Origin: a virus
Reading direction: 5' to 3' (one strand)
Length of the DNA stretch: 64,000 nucleotides
IMG/VR virus record: IMGVR_UViG_3300007541_000016
Coordinates: 1-64,000 of that record
In this document: positions 8,322 to 19,400 of the stretch, piece after piece
Numbering within the stretch: the stretch's first letter is position 1
Layout of the letters: every line of letters begins with the position of its first letter
Notes under the pieces: generated by a model
What the model was told of the DNA's origin: nothing
The model's database searches: none
Seen by the model: the letters and a program-made list of their open reading frames with translations, nothing else
Program-made: the position numbers and the translations under genes

Positions 8322-9608
8322 ATGGCTATTCCTGGTGTAAAAACAATTATTAAAGATCGCTTTTATAGCATTTCTCGTCAAGACCTTCCCGTCGGACCAA
8401 GAGTTGTTGTAATTGCAAGAAGAAACAATGACGATGGAGATGGCAACGTCCCTAACTTAGACGCAGTACAGGTAAGTAACGAAGCCGATGTTATCACCGC
8501 CTTTGGTGAGGACTCGGATTTGCATCGTGCATACATTGAACTAATTTCAGCTGGTGCAGAAAGAATATACATGGTTCCGCTTCCAAGCGATACCGAGTTC
8601 CAAAGAGGGACAAGCTCTGTAACTGCAGATGTTTTGGATGGCAACGGAGACAGTATTTTTGATGCTGCATTCGAAGCCGCAGAGTCAACCCTTCCTGACA
8701 TTATAGTCGCATGGGGATCTGGTGGCTTACCAACTTCTTGGGCAGCTACTCCTAGCACGGACAACGATTCGTTAGGCTTTTACGCTAACGACACTGCAAC
8801 TATTGATAGATCAATGGCTGCTAGAGTTGCAAGAAAGTGCAAAGACATTTCCGAAAATACGCACCCATGCTTTGCAGTAATGGGAGTAAAGCCTTACGTT
8901 GGAGCATCTGAGATCATGACACCTTCAGTTGTTTCTACTCACCTTGCCCTTACAACATTGGCAGATAGAGACGGAGATTTGTCTACTCCAACTACAAACT
9001 CATCTGGAGAAGTAATTTACACCAGATTAGCAGAAGCTGGTAGACACCTTTTTGTAATCGCATCTGAACTTATTCCAGTTGGATATAAAGAGACATGGGG
9101 CTACGCAAACGGAGCTTCTTCGCTTGCTGGTTCGCTAAGCAGATTAGCTTCATACACATCTCCTTCAAACAAAGTTCTTTACAACGTTGGATCACTAAGA
9201 TATAATCCAACAAGAACTTCCCAATCATCACTTGGAGATAAGGGAGTTAACGCTGTAGCTCTTAACTTCAATAGAGTTCCTATATTTGCAGAAGGACTAA
9301 GCTTTGCCGCTTCTACTTCTGACTATACAAGAATCTCTACAATGAGAATTATAAGCGAATGTTCATTACTTGTCCGTCAAGTATGTCAGAAGTTCGTAGG
9401 TGAAGCTTCAACCATACAAGTTAGAAACTCTATGGAAACAGCAATCACTTCAGCTCTACGCGGTATGATGCAATTAGGAGCCTTATTGGATGCGGACTTT
9501 GCGGTCTCGTATATTCCAAATCAAAACAAGGCGATTATCGACCTCGTGGTAACACCCGCATTCGAGCTCAAGAGCATCGAAGTGCGTTTGTCAGTAAACT
9601 TAGCCTAA
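8322..9608 (+). CDS. tail sheath protein
   Basis: A 428-residue contractile tail sheath protein. The start MAIPGVKTIIKDR, the domain containing PVGPRVVVIARR, the ADVITAFGEDSDLHRAYIELISAGAERIYMV block and the C-terminal IIDLVVTPAFELKSIEVRLSVNL strand pair are all characteristic of phage sheaths. Codon use differs from the neighbours, with more GC-ending codons (AAC, GTT/GTC, CTT, some CGT/CGC) as expected for a very highly expressed protein, and no CGG. It has a strong ribosome site and its own candidate promoter. Confidence 0.88.
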   Translation: MAIPGVKTIIKDRFYSISRQDLPVGPRVVVIARRNNDDGDGNVPNLDAVQVSNEADVITAFGEDSDLHRAYIELISAGAERIYMVPLPSDTEFQRGTSSVTADVLDGNGDSIFDAAFEAAESTLPDIIVAWGSGGLPTSWAATPSTDNDSLGFYANDTATIDRSMAARVARKCKDISENTHPCFAVMGVKPYVGASEIMTPSVVSTHLALTTLADRDGDLSTPTTNSSGEVIYTRLAEAGRHLFVIASELIPVGYKETWGYANGASSLAGSLSRLASYTSPSNKVLYNVGSLRYNPTRTSQSSLGDKGVNAVALNFNRVPIFAEGLSFAASTSDYTRISTMRIISECSLLVRQVCQKFVGEASTIQVRNSMETAITSALRGMMQLGALLDADFAVSYIPNQNKAIIDLVVTPAFELKSIEVRLSVNLA

Positions 9609-9638
9609 CATAACCGATAAGAACTGGAGGGTTCAAAA

Positions 9639-10328
9639 ATGGCAGGAGAATATTATGACAGCCCGGTAAACAAGTATCTTAATACATATACTACTTTTTC
9701 CGGTGCAGATATTGTAGCCACATTTGGTGGCATTGAAATTGGAGCTCTTTCTGGAATTACATTTTCAGTAACGAGAGAAAAAGCACCAATCTATACCATG
9801 GGTTCACCAAACCCTAGATCATTTTCTAGAGGAAAGCGCGGCATTGCCGGTTCGTTGATCTTCACAGTGTTTGATCGTCCAGCATTGTACACCATGCTAG
9901 ACAAGCATCACAATACGCCAGAGTCAATGAAGTTCTTTACAAGAGCCCATAACACTCTTCCTGGAGACACTAATCATAGAAGAGGAATAGCTGAATTTAC
10001 AGATCAAACAAGAGACGTTGTTAGCAAGGTTCCATTCTATGCAGACCAAATTCCACCATTCGACATAACAATTACTTTTGTTAACGAGTATGGTCAAGCA
10101 GCTGCTAGGTCGATATATGGTGTTGAGCTTCTAAACGAAGGATCTGGAGCTTCTATGGATGACATTGTTATCGAAGAAACAATGACATACGTAGCTAGAG
10201 AGCTTGGTCCAATGTATAAGATAGCCAACGATCAGCTTTACAGATTTAATTCAGAGAATCTTGGAGACGTAATTTCAAGAGACGCAGTTAAGTCTTCTAA
10301 GCTAAATCCAGATATCGTTAGACCATAA
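9639..10328 (+). CDS. tail tube protein
   Basis: A 229-residue tail tube protein. Central features are ADIVATFGGIEIGALSGITFSV followed by REKAPIYTMGSPNPRSF and RGKRGIAGSLIFTVFDR. This is the usual tube pattern of a beta strand, a loop naming the 'identity' region, and 'IAGSL.F'. It is preceded by a good ribosome site (CTGGAGGG) and followed by a hairpin terminator, and shares the GC-richer codon use of the sheath. The two following genes are divergent paralogues. Confidence 0.82.
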   Translation: MAGEYYDSPVNKYLNTYTTFSGADIVATFGGIEIGALSGITFSVTREKAPIYTMGSPNPRSFSRGKRGIAGSLIFTVFDRPALYTMLDKHHNTPESMKFFTRAHNTLPGDTNHRRGIAEFTDQTRDVVSKVPFYADQIPPFDITITFVNEYGQAAARSIYGVELLNEGSGASMDDIVIEETMTYVARELGPMYKIANDQLYRFNSENLGDVISRDAVKSSKLNPDIVRP

Positions 10329-10361
10329 CATATTAAAATAGCTTAGGAATAATTGAATAGG

Positions 10362-10402
10362 TCAAGTGTGGAGGGGTTCTTCTCCACACTTGATTTATTT
10401 TT
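10362..10402 (+). terminator. rho-independent terminator after tube gene
   Basis: A perfect 12-base-pair stem (TCAAGTGTGGAG at 10362-10373 and CTCCACACTTGA at 10382-10393) with an 8-base loop is followed directly by TTTATTTTT. It lies 33 bases after the tube stop and just ahead of the ribosome site of the next gene. It probably ends most sheath-tube transcripts while letting some read through into the rest of the tail operon. Confidence 0.9.
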
Positions 10403-10413
10403 AAGGAGATTTG

Positions 10414-11193
10414 ATGTCCGACACTGGAGCAAATATACAATTTACTAGTTTTTCTACAGGAACAGTTATTCCTTCAGATATCGACATTGCGAAGATAGAT
10501 AGAGTTGGAAGAATCCAGGCATATGAAAATGGTTCCAACAAATATAGAAGAGATAAAAATCTTCCAGATCCATTTTCTAATATGTCATTTGCCGGAGTGG
10601 ATATTACTGCAACTTTAGTAATACCAGATATACTAGAAAATGGAGATATAGCAACCGAGGGGGATATAATAGAAGTTGCAGAACTGCAAACCATATCTTA
10701 TTCTATACACAGAGAAAATACCCCCGTAAGAACCCTTGGCCACGTAAATCCCAGAGGCTTTGTTAAGGGCCCAAGAACCATAGCTGGATCATTGATATTT
10801 ACAGTCTTTAACGAGTACGCCTTCTACAGAATTAAGCAGTTTAAAAGAAAGTTAGCACTATTGGGTTACGCACCACTTGCTGACATGCTGCCTCCATTTG
10901 ATGTAGTTTTAACCTTCTTTAACGAGTATGGTTTGTATGGTAAAATGAAAATATACGGATTGACAATAGTTGACGAAGGGCAGACCATGTCTGTTGACGA
11001 CCTAATAACAGAACAAACATATACGTACATGGCGCGAGGAATACAGCCATTAATACATTATGATCCAACAGATGATTTTACTTATCCAGATGACATTGAG
11101 AAAGATGTCAACTCTAAAAAGATATCAGAAGAATTTTTTGGAAATAAACTTAATGAATACAGAAACGTAATTGATAAAATACAGAAATTATAG
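10414..11193 (+). CDS. tail tube paralogue
   Basis: A 259-residue homologue of the tube protein at 9639. It has FAGVDITATLVIPDI, then ISYSIHRENTPVRTLGHVNPRGF, then KGPRTIAGSLIFTVFNEY, aligning block by block with the tube. I place the start at ATG 10414 because AAGGAG lies five bases upstream; a TTG at 10411 is possible but too close. It follows the terminator hairpin, so it is probably made in smaller amounts than the main tube. It may form the tube initiator, a tube-baseplate adaptor or a minor ring (inference). Confidence 0.75.
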   Translation: MSDTGANIQFTSFSTGTVIPSDIDIAKIDRVGRIQAYENGSNKYRRDKNLPDPFSNMSFAGVDITATLVIPDILENGDIATEGDIIEVAELQTISYSIHRENTPVRTLGHVNPRGFVKGPRTIAGSLIFTVFNEYAFYRIKQFKRKLALLGYAPLADMLPPFDVVLTFFNEYGLYGKMKIYGLTIVDEGQTMSVDDLITEQTYTYMARGIQPLIHYDPTDDFTYPDDIEKDVNSKKISEEFFGNKLNEYRNVIDKIQKL

Positions 11194-11202
11194 GTAACTT
11201 TA

Positions 11203-12249
11203 ATGGCATCAAAAGATTTTAAAAGGCCCTACAGACCATTTAGCGGATATATTCCAGATGGTGTTATTTCCAGAAATGGAGTTGATAACGGTTATCCGTT
11301 TGCAGACGCATCGTTTGATCCACTTAATAAAGATATAGATTTAAAATGGGCTGGCAAATCCAGAGAAGATGCAAACTTTAGTTCATATTATGATTATTAT
11401 TTTTCTGGAGAAGATGTAAAAATATATATTGATGGACTATTTGATGTAAAAGATGAATTAGAAATAGCAAGCTTTGCATTTACAATTAGACAAGAGAAGC
11501 AACCTCTATATGGATTTTGGTCCTACAATTTCGACGCCATGATGTATGGCAGTAGAATTATTGCAGGTAACATGGCAATATACTCAAGATACCCAAGAAG
11601 AATGACTGAGCTTTTGGAAAAAGCAGCAAAGATAAGAACTGAAAGCGTTGGACAAAATCCATCCGAACATGTTAGAACTCTTCTATCAAACAACGCGGAG
11701 GGGCTAAATTCTGAAGATGAAAAAAATATACAAAAGTATTGGTCTAGATCGCAGCTAGACAGAATTGCAAATGATCCAGCTAACAATGGTCAATATGAGT
11801 CTTTTAATAAAAATATATTTAGTGCGCATCCTCCATTTAATTTAATTATATACTATGGAGTTCAAGAAAACGGTTTAACCACTAAGGGAGCACAGCAATC
11901 TTCTAACAACTTTAATCCAATAGACAATTACGACAGAATTTTGTCCACAGACTATAATACTAGATTAACAAAAGTAAATAATCAAAAAACACCTATGAAA
12001 ATAGTTTTACAAAACGTTCAACTATTAAGTATGGCTACTGGGTACGATACAACTGGAGCACCTCTTCAAGAGGGTTACGAATTTATAGCTAGGGATATGT
12101 ACTATACAATAGCTGATGATTCAACAAATCCTCTAGCTAATTTGGTTCAAGAAACACCAGTCTCTGGTGCGTCAACAAATTCTTCAACCAACACTCAAAC
12201 TAGCGGTGGTGGAGGAAGTGGAGGAGGACTTCCTTTTACTGTTAGATAA
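11203..12249 (+). CDS. third tail-tube-like protein with Gly/Ser tail
   Basis: A 348-residue divergent tube paralogue. GEDVKIYIDGLFDVKDELEIASFAFTIRQEKQPLYGFWS and SRIIAGNMAIYSRYPRR correspond to the tube blocks, with inserts after residue 140. The C-terminus is low-complexity (Ser/Thr/Asn and a Gly-rich run). Such proteins often cap the tube at the baseplate; role inferred from homology to neighbours and order. A good AGGTAA ribosome site overlaps the preceding stop region. Confidence 0.65.
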   Translation: MASKDFKRPYRPFSGYIPDGVISRNGVDNGYPFADASFDPLNKDIDLKWAGKSREDANFSSYYDYYFSGEDVKIYIDGLFDVKDELEIASFAFTIRQEKQPLYGFWSYNFDAMMYGSRIIAGNMAIYSRYPRRMTELLEKAAKIRTESVGQNPSEHVRTLLSNNAEGLNSEDEKNIQKYWSRSQLDRIANDPANNGQYESFNKNIFSAHPPFNLIIYYGVQENGLTTKGAQQSSNNFNPIDNYDRILSTDYNTRLTKVNNQKTPMKIVLQNVQLLSMATGYDTTGAPLQEGYEFIARDMYYTIADDSTNPLANLVQETPVSGASTNSSTNTQTSGGGGSGGGLPFTVR

Positions 12250-12321
12250 TTTTAAATTGATTTAATATAATAAATATGATAACATGTAGTGAAATACGTA
12301 TTTTAAACAGGAGAAAAAATA

Positions 12322-12834
12322 ATGGCAAATAAAAGACAGGTTAGTGTTTCAACTGAAACAGAATCGAACGAGCCACTAATTGGTGGAGATAATACAATTC
12401 TTTCAGAAGAAGACGCAGATAATGTTCAAATGATGGAGCAGATAGAAGACGGAAGAGATGTAGAAGATCTTCCTGATGAAGAAGAAATTTGGGACGGTGG
12501 CCCTACTGCTGGCATGATCAAAGTTTGGAAAGCAAAGCATGGAGAGGTATATGTTACTTCTATATCTTTTGATAAGCATGTTGTATGGAGAACTCTGAAC
12601 AGAATTGAATACAAGCAGTTAGTTAAAAAGATGGAGCAGCTGATTCAGTCTGGTCAACTATCTTCTGCGGAAGCAAACATGTGGAACGAAGAAGCTATAA
12701 CAGAGCTGTGCATTTTATACCCATCCTTTGACAAAGAATCATTAACAAAGGAAATGGCTGGTCTTCCTTCTTTGATAGCGCAAGAGGTTCTTGAGGCATC
12801 GGGCTTTGTTGCTCTAGAGGTAAGACAGTTATAA
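12322..12834 (+). CDS. tail assembly chaperone-like protein 1
   Basis: A 170-residue acidic protein. After an acidic N-terminal 60 residues it has a domain with VWRTLNRIEYKQLVKKMEQL and ITELCILYPSF...GLPSLIAQEVLEASGF. The same pattern occurs in the next gene (FRELTFAEFDYIALLQE, IEIAVVYPENF...GIVSSLAQEILDASGF), so the two are tandem homologues. Position directly before the tape measure is the usual place of tail assembly chaperones. AGGAG is well placed before the ATG. The 72-base gap upstream is AT-rich with TATAAT at 12266-12271. Confidence 0.65.
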   Translation: MANKRQVSVSTETESNEPLIGGDNTILSEEDADNVQMMEQIEDGRDVEDLPDEEEIWDGGPTAGMIKVWKAKHGEVYVTSISFDKHVVWRTLNRIEYKQLVKKMEQLIQSGQLSSAEANMWNEEAITELCILYPSFDKESLTKEMAGLPSLIAQEVLEASGFVALEVRQL

Positions 12835-12840
12835 TAAAAG

Positions 12841-13470
12841 ATGCTAGACTCAGAAATTGTTCTAGATTTAAAAAATAAATATGGCCCTATATTTACTATA
12901 GACATAAAGGGTCAAACTGTTGTATTTAGAGAGTTAACCTTCGCTGAGTTTGATTATATAGCACTTCTGCAGGAATCTTTAGACGGTTCAATGGTAGATT
13001 CTGAAGATAAGATTATTGAAATAGCAGTAGTATATCCTGAAAATTTTGATATAAACAGACTACAAGCTGGTATCGTCTCTTCTCTCGCTCAGGAGATACT
13101 AGACGCTTCTGGGTTTAGCAATCCAAAAACCGCTAAAGCTATATTGGACAAAAAAAGAAACGAGGCAATGCAGGTCAGAAGCTTAATGAAAGCCTTTGTC
13201 TTGGCTACTATATCTACATATAAGCCAGAAGATCTGGACGAAATGACATATTCTCAATTGGCTGAAAAAGTAGCTTTAGCTGAAAGAATTATAGAAATCA
13301 CCCAGAACATGCACGCAATTCAACCAAATGATCTAAAGCTAGAACTAATAGATCCGGAAGAAGAAGAAGAAAAGAAAAAGAGAACAGCAGCTAGGCACAA
13401 TGTGTCCAAGACGGAAGGTGCTGCACAATACGATGATCCTATTGCTCAAAAACTATGGGGAATGCAATAG
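12841..13470 (+). CDS. tail assembly chaperone-like protein 2
   Basis: A 209-residue homologue of the preceding gene with a helical C-terminal extension (LAEKVALAERIIEITQNM and a charged EEEEEKKKR run). It starts seven bases after the previous stop, in the same frame, with TAATAA between them and no clear Shine-Dalgarno sequence, which suggests translational re-initiation. In many phages the two chaperones come from one gene by -1 frameshifting; here two complete genes exist instead. Confidence 0.62.
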   Translation: MLDSEIVLDLKNKYGPIFTIDIKGQTVVFRELTFAEFDYIALLQESLDGSMVDSEDKIIEIAVVYPENFDINRLQAGIVSSLAQEILDASGFSNPKTAKAILDKKRNEAMQVRSLMKAFVLATISTYKPEDLDEMTYSQLAEKVALAERIIEITQNMHAIQPNDLKLELIDPEEEEEKKKRTAARHNVSKTEGAAQYDDPIAQKLWGMQ

Positions 13471-13488
13471 AATAAATTGGAGGTTTAA

Positions 13489-16400
13489 ATGATCAGAGAC
13501 AAAGGCCCACTATCAAGCCTTGGTCATGGCGTAACCTCTAGAGATATACCCTTAAACGAGCGGAGAAACAGAAGGGCCAAGTCCTAATTCTGGAGTAGTT
13601 TCCAAAGCCTTAAATGGACACCCCTTCCTAAGGTTCGTAGCAGCCAACGTAACGGCAGTAGTTGCTGCAACAGCAGCTAGTTCTTTAGTTAGAAAAGGTG
13701 GACTAAGACTAGCTAAAACAATAGATGATGCAGCAAGAATAGCTAGGCAGGACCGGAGTACAAAACTTCTCCACTAGAGCAGTAGAAAGCGTCGGTGAAC
13801 TTAGAAGAGTCCTAGACATGATGCAGGGCGTCTCTAGGACGATAGATGATGGCGTAGACCCTGATTATTTTTATAAAAATTTAGTATTAGAAACAGCTGA
13901 AGGCGGATTAACAACAGGGTATTCTGACGCAGCTAAAAACGCACGCTACGGCATGCACTTCACTAACGAAGAAATAAGAGCAGCAGGACAGGGCATAACC
14001 AAAGAGCCTCCAGCGATATGGTCTGCTAGGGATGACATACAGCAAAGAATGGTAAGCGTAGGTAGGAAACTACCTTATTTGCTTCCCGCAATGTATGCAA
14101 CGCAAAGAGGCGTTACAGATCCTTTATTTGGTAATAATAATCCAAACGATAAAGTTAAATGGTATAATCCAGTAGACGTTGTTGCAGATTTTGCTAAACA
14201 GTCTGTTATCAATACGTTTGGCGTTTTAGCTCCATTTGAAGCAGCTGGCGCAGCCACTACAACGGCAAGAAGATCCTTAGCAACATCACTGTACAGTGGG
14301 GCAAGCACTCCTTTCAAACAAAAAGTTCAAAAAGGTTTTGTTAATCTTGATACGATTTTAGGGGAAGTTGGTCACGATCTTTCTCAAGTAGTTAATAAAG
14401 TCATTAAAACATCAACCCAACTATCTGGAGCTTTTAATAAAGGAATAGAAACCGCAAGGCTTGATCAGCCTACACAAATGCAGGTCTTTAGAAACGTTAG
14501 ACAGGGACTTGCTGCCAACAGACAACAAATGACTCTAACACAAATCGCAAAGAGCGCTTTTCTTGGTGATCCAAATGTTCAAGGTCCGGGAAGATATGGC
14601 CTCATTGACACTATACCGACAATGCGTGGATTTAGAACCGGGTTTGCTGAGTTTCAAACAAGATTCAAGGTAATTGGAGAAGGTTACGACGCTTTAACTC
14701 AATCAATATCTAATGATAAAGCTTTAAAAAATATTTCAAAACATTTTGAAAGAAAATATCCAGACGCTGGAGATAGAGCTGAAGCAGCAGCAATAGCTTT
14801 TGGTAGAGTAAAGGAAGATATAGCTTTCCAGCATGGAAGTAGATTATCAAATTTCGTAGCAACAGTAGACGACTTAATGGCTGGCCATAATACGTATGGA
14901 TCAAGATATAGCACTAAAGACAGTAAGTTTTTTGAAGAACTATTAAGAAAAGAATTACGAGGACAGGTAGAACTTCATTTAAGAAATGAGGGAGTAACAT
15001 CGTCTGCAGCAAAACTTTTTGCTTCTCAAGCACAAGTAAAGAAGATACCTAGAGGAGGAGCAAGGTTAGAAACGTCTCAGGTATTTGGCTTTGGAAAAGA
15101 CGATATATTTAAAGAAGGTCCCGACTTCTTCAAAGAGATGGCCACACGTGCTGCTGGCATAAAAGGCTTAACAAATGAAAGCGGTTTAAGTGGAGATGTA
15201 ATTGAAAGAGCATTAAGAAACGCAAATAATGTTTTTTCAAATAAAGACTTTCAAAAAAATCTTAAAACAAAAATCACTGGTCAGTGGAAAACATTTTACG
15301 AGCAAAGCTTAGTCAATCATACTGGTGGAATACTAAAGCCCGAAAGAATGCTTTTAAGAGACTTTAATGGATCTTTAAATTCTTCTCAAAAAGAGTATCT
15401 ACAAAGAAAAGCTGCTAGCGTATTAGGTCTAAAACTTACAGACACAAATGGAAGAATGGTATCTAATGATATTGTTTCTAATCAACTAGCTAGAAACGGA
15501 TTAGATTCAAACAACTTTACATCGCTAAGGGCTTTCCTTTTAAATAATAAACAACTTACAAAACCAACCTTGTCTTCTGGATATAGTTTCCTAGGTTTAA
15601 GACCGGTATCTTTTGATGAAGCTAGAAATAGAGGATTTTTTAATTATCTTGACGAAAGACAAAACAGGATTCTATTAGATATAAATAGACAAATGGGCTT
15701 TAATGACCCAATATCTAAGTCAATAGGAAACTCCACAGTCAATGGACTTTATTCAAATAGGACCGGACAGTTAATAGATACAACCAAGCTTACTGGAACT
15801 GTTAGATCTTTAGGAAACTTTTTTGCAAGTGAATTTGAAATACCAATTGTCCACCTAAATGCAAACTCGCTCTTTGGTCTTGGGCAGATGCAAGACATGG
15901 CAAAAAAGGGACCATTGCATTTTGTCCCAGGTGGAACAGTACAGCCCTTTGGCGAGATAGCAAAAAATCAAGACGCAGAATTTTTTATATACGAAACTAA
16001 AAGATCTTTCCTTAGAAAAACAAAAGGTACAGTAACTGCTTACATAAATGATGGGGCAGAAACAGTCGCAAAGAAGCTTCCGGGATATTATAGGCCTGGA
16101 AATAACTTAAGCCAAGGATTTATTGGAAGGCAAGCAAAATACGCTTCTGGATTAATAGGTGAAGCAATGTCCGACATTAGGGCGGGCAGACCATTGTCTT
16201 TAAGTCAAAGAATTAAATCAAGACTAGACTTTGCAGACGAGCAACAAACGTCCATTTTCTCGCTTGCAAAAAGATTTGCAAGAAGAAAATCAGATATAAA
16301 TAATCCGACAGTAATAGCTGAATTATTACAAGAGAGAAAAACTAGATCAGGACTCAGATTAGACATTCAAGGAGAGGGTCCTACAGCAAGATTTTCCGTA

Positions 16401-19400
16401 TTTGATAGAAAAGGAAAACTAGTAGCTGATAATGAACAGGTTTTAGCATCAGCGAATAATTTATTTAGTGGTACATCTAAATATGGCTTTTCGGATAGAG
16501 TCATATCTGCGGTTGAACAGTCTGCAGATAGAGCAGGTAATAAAAATTTATTTAGATTTGTTGAAAGACAAGGAACTTCACCCAAAAGTGTATCAGGACT
16601 AAAAACTGTCCAACAAGCTATAGAGTTTGCTAAAGACTTAAAGTATACAGATAGAGAAGTAGTTTCTTTACCGTCTGCAGTAAGAAGTTCTTTTTCTAGA
16701 ATTGATGAAATATTACAGCAAGGCAACTTATTAGCAACTTCTCTTTCTGCAAATAGTTCGCCTAGCATCGGCACTAGATTAGACGAGCTAAAAAGCGAAC
16801 TTTTTAAATACCTTGGACTAAGAAACGCTGCCATTCAAAAAGCAGCTGGAGCAGTACAAGAAGATCCACTAATCAGAATAGTTAATACAATAACTGAACT
16901 TAGAAGATCAGGAGCAATATCTCCAACTCAAGTAGTTGAGGCTCAAGCAGCAGCACTTTCTACTTTGTTTAGCTCGTCGTCTTTTTCAACTTATTCGTCA
17001 AGATCTACGTCCTTACAAAACGCTACAGCAACACTATTTAAAATAGCAACAAGTGCAGAATCATCTAAGGATATAAAAAATTTATTATCTCCAATTTCAG
17101 ATGCTAATATAGCGTCTTTAACAACAAGCCTTAAAAGACCATTCTCAATTCCTGTTCCATTTTTTAGTAAACAATTTGGAGTAGCTCCGTATTCAACCTT
17201 AAATCAAAGACCAAATGCCTTAGGGTCCAATTCTGCAACTACGTTTATACCAACTTTTGGGACACAGTTTGGAAGAGATCCTTTTGCGGCAATAACGAGC
17301 GCTCTAGGTTTTACTACATATTCTAATCCTGAAGCTTTTTCTGGCTTATCTGTAATTCCTGGTCACTCCGTTGAAAGATTAAACAGATATTTTGGTACGT
17401 TAGGAATGCAGCTCGATGTTTCTAAGTACAAGAGTCCAGTAGATTTATATGTTAGAGGAATGGTTGGTAAAAGAGTACTGCCAATAGTTGCTGGAGGATC
17501 CGCTGCCTTAGCTGCAGATAGAACTATCGGTGGCTATATGAACGATAGAGATATTAATAATGAAAGAGTTTATTCTCCATATTTCTTAGGGGGAATAGCA
17601 ACTGGAGTTGTTGAAGCTCAATCAATTCTTGCGGGAGCAATTCCTGGCGGAATGTCTTATGATGAAAAAAGAGAAGAACTAACTGAGGGTGAAGTACCAA
17701 TTAGGCAAGGGCGTTTTTGGCCACTTGGAAACACTCCATTTAAGGGTGGAAAAATACAATACTACAGGCCTTCTTGGTATAGAAAACTTCAAGCTGGAGC
17801 AATGTTCACTTCGGATACGTATGGAAGTCCCGCAGAAAAACTTCTATACTATAATGATTTTTCTCCACTAAGACCATTAGATCCATATAAGTTTGAAAGA
17901 ACCCATTACAGCACAAGGCCATATCCTTTAACTGGAGAATACTTTACTGGACCATGGGGGCCGTTAACTTCTGTACTTAATTCAACTGTTGGAAAGGTAC
18001 TAAAACCTCAACAGACAATGCATGAAGAGCAACTTCAGGCTGGATTAGTTAATTATACTAGAGTTGGTCAATCTGGAGCTTTTGATACATCTGGATTTTT
18101 GCTTACTCAAAAGGGATCTCAAACATTAGCTAAGGATTATCCTTATATCTCTTCAGTCCAGGGAGAAGCATACGCGTTTAGTTCTTCTGGTTCTGTTAGG
18201 TCAGATTTATCTTCAATAGATGCAATAGCAAAAAATCAAAGCAACATTGCAGTTGGATCTGTCATAGGTGGAATTAACCAAAGCAATGTATCAGCCTCTG
18301 CTTCGCCTCTAAATACAGCTAATCAAGATATAGGGGAAAGAATATCTCTGCAAAACAGATTACTGACTAATGCAAGTTATGGAATACCAAAGTTGTCTGG
18401 TGCAGTTCCTCCAAGAATTGTTCCTACAGGTTCGCCATTAGAATATGGTGGACTGCCATTTCAAATTTCAGAATCAGCCTATAGAACTCAAGAACTATTG
18501 GGTATATATGGATTTATGAGTGCATCTTTGAGAGAAAAATTTGGATTTGGAGAGTCTGATTTCACTCCGCAAAGAAGCGTATTGCAGTCAGCATCAAAGG
18601 CATATGGAACAGGAAGGGCTTTCTGGGATTTAAACCTTGGTGGCATGGGTGACGTACCGCTTCCGGGGCAAGGTCCATTAGGCAACATAGAAATATCAGA
18701 AGTAATTAGACGTTTCATTCCTAAAGAAAGAACAAACGTTGATTATATCAACCCAATACAAAACAGAATGGGTCAACAATATCCGTTTCTTCCAGGACCA
18801 GATTATTTTATAAATTTTAAAGCAGGAGATCCATATACTAAAATTCAAGAAGGAGAGCTTAGGCTTCCTGGAATTGGATACGAAAGATTTAATACTCCTA
18901 GCTCAGACGAAACTGGTAGGTATGGTTTAATTGATCAATTTAATATCCTTGGAGATGTTGCTCCGTATTCTCCAGAATTTAGATCTCTTAATAGGCAGAT
19001 TAATTATAAAATAAGAACACCAGAAGAAAGAGCTAAAGTAGAAGAAACAAGAAGGCAAGTAGAAGAACAAACAACTAGAGAAGATTTTTCCCCATATCAA
19101 TATAGGTATTCTTCAGCCGAAGAAAAAGGAATGGGAAGAAGCAAATATTATTTGAATAGAGCAGCAGAATATGTTGCACATAGAGACACTATTTTTAATA
19201 CAAAGTTTGCACCAAAAAGAACAGCAGCGGAAGATTGGGAAAGACAGCATATATATGGAACTACATTTCCAGAATGGCAAAGACCATTTGAAAGTTTCAT
19301 ATCTCCAATGATATATAAGGCTACGCAAAGAAATCCTCTACTTGGAGCATCTGTTGTTGGAGCTCTTGGTTCTGCATTTGGTGCAACGCCCAGGGCAAAA

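Noticed and set aside
12834-12841. Read-through or frameshift joining the two chaperone-like genes
   Set aside because: Two consecutive UAA stops separate them and the second gene has its own ATG; the two are homologous copies, not halves of one domain.
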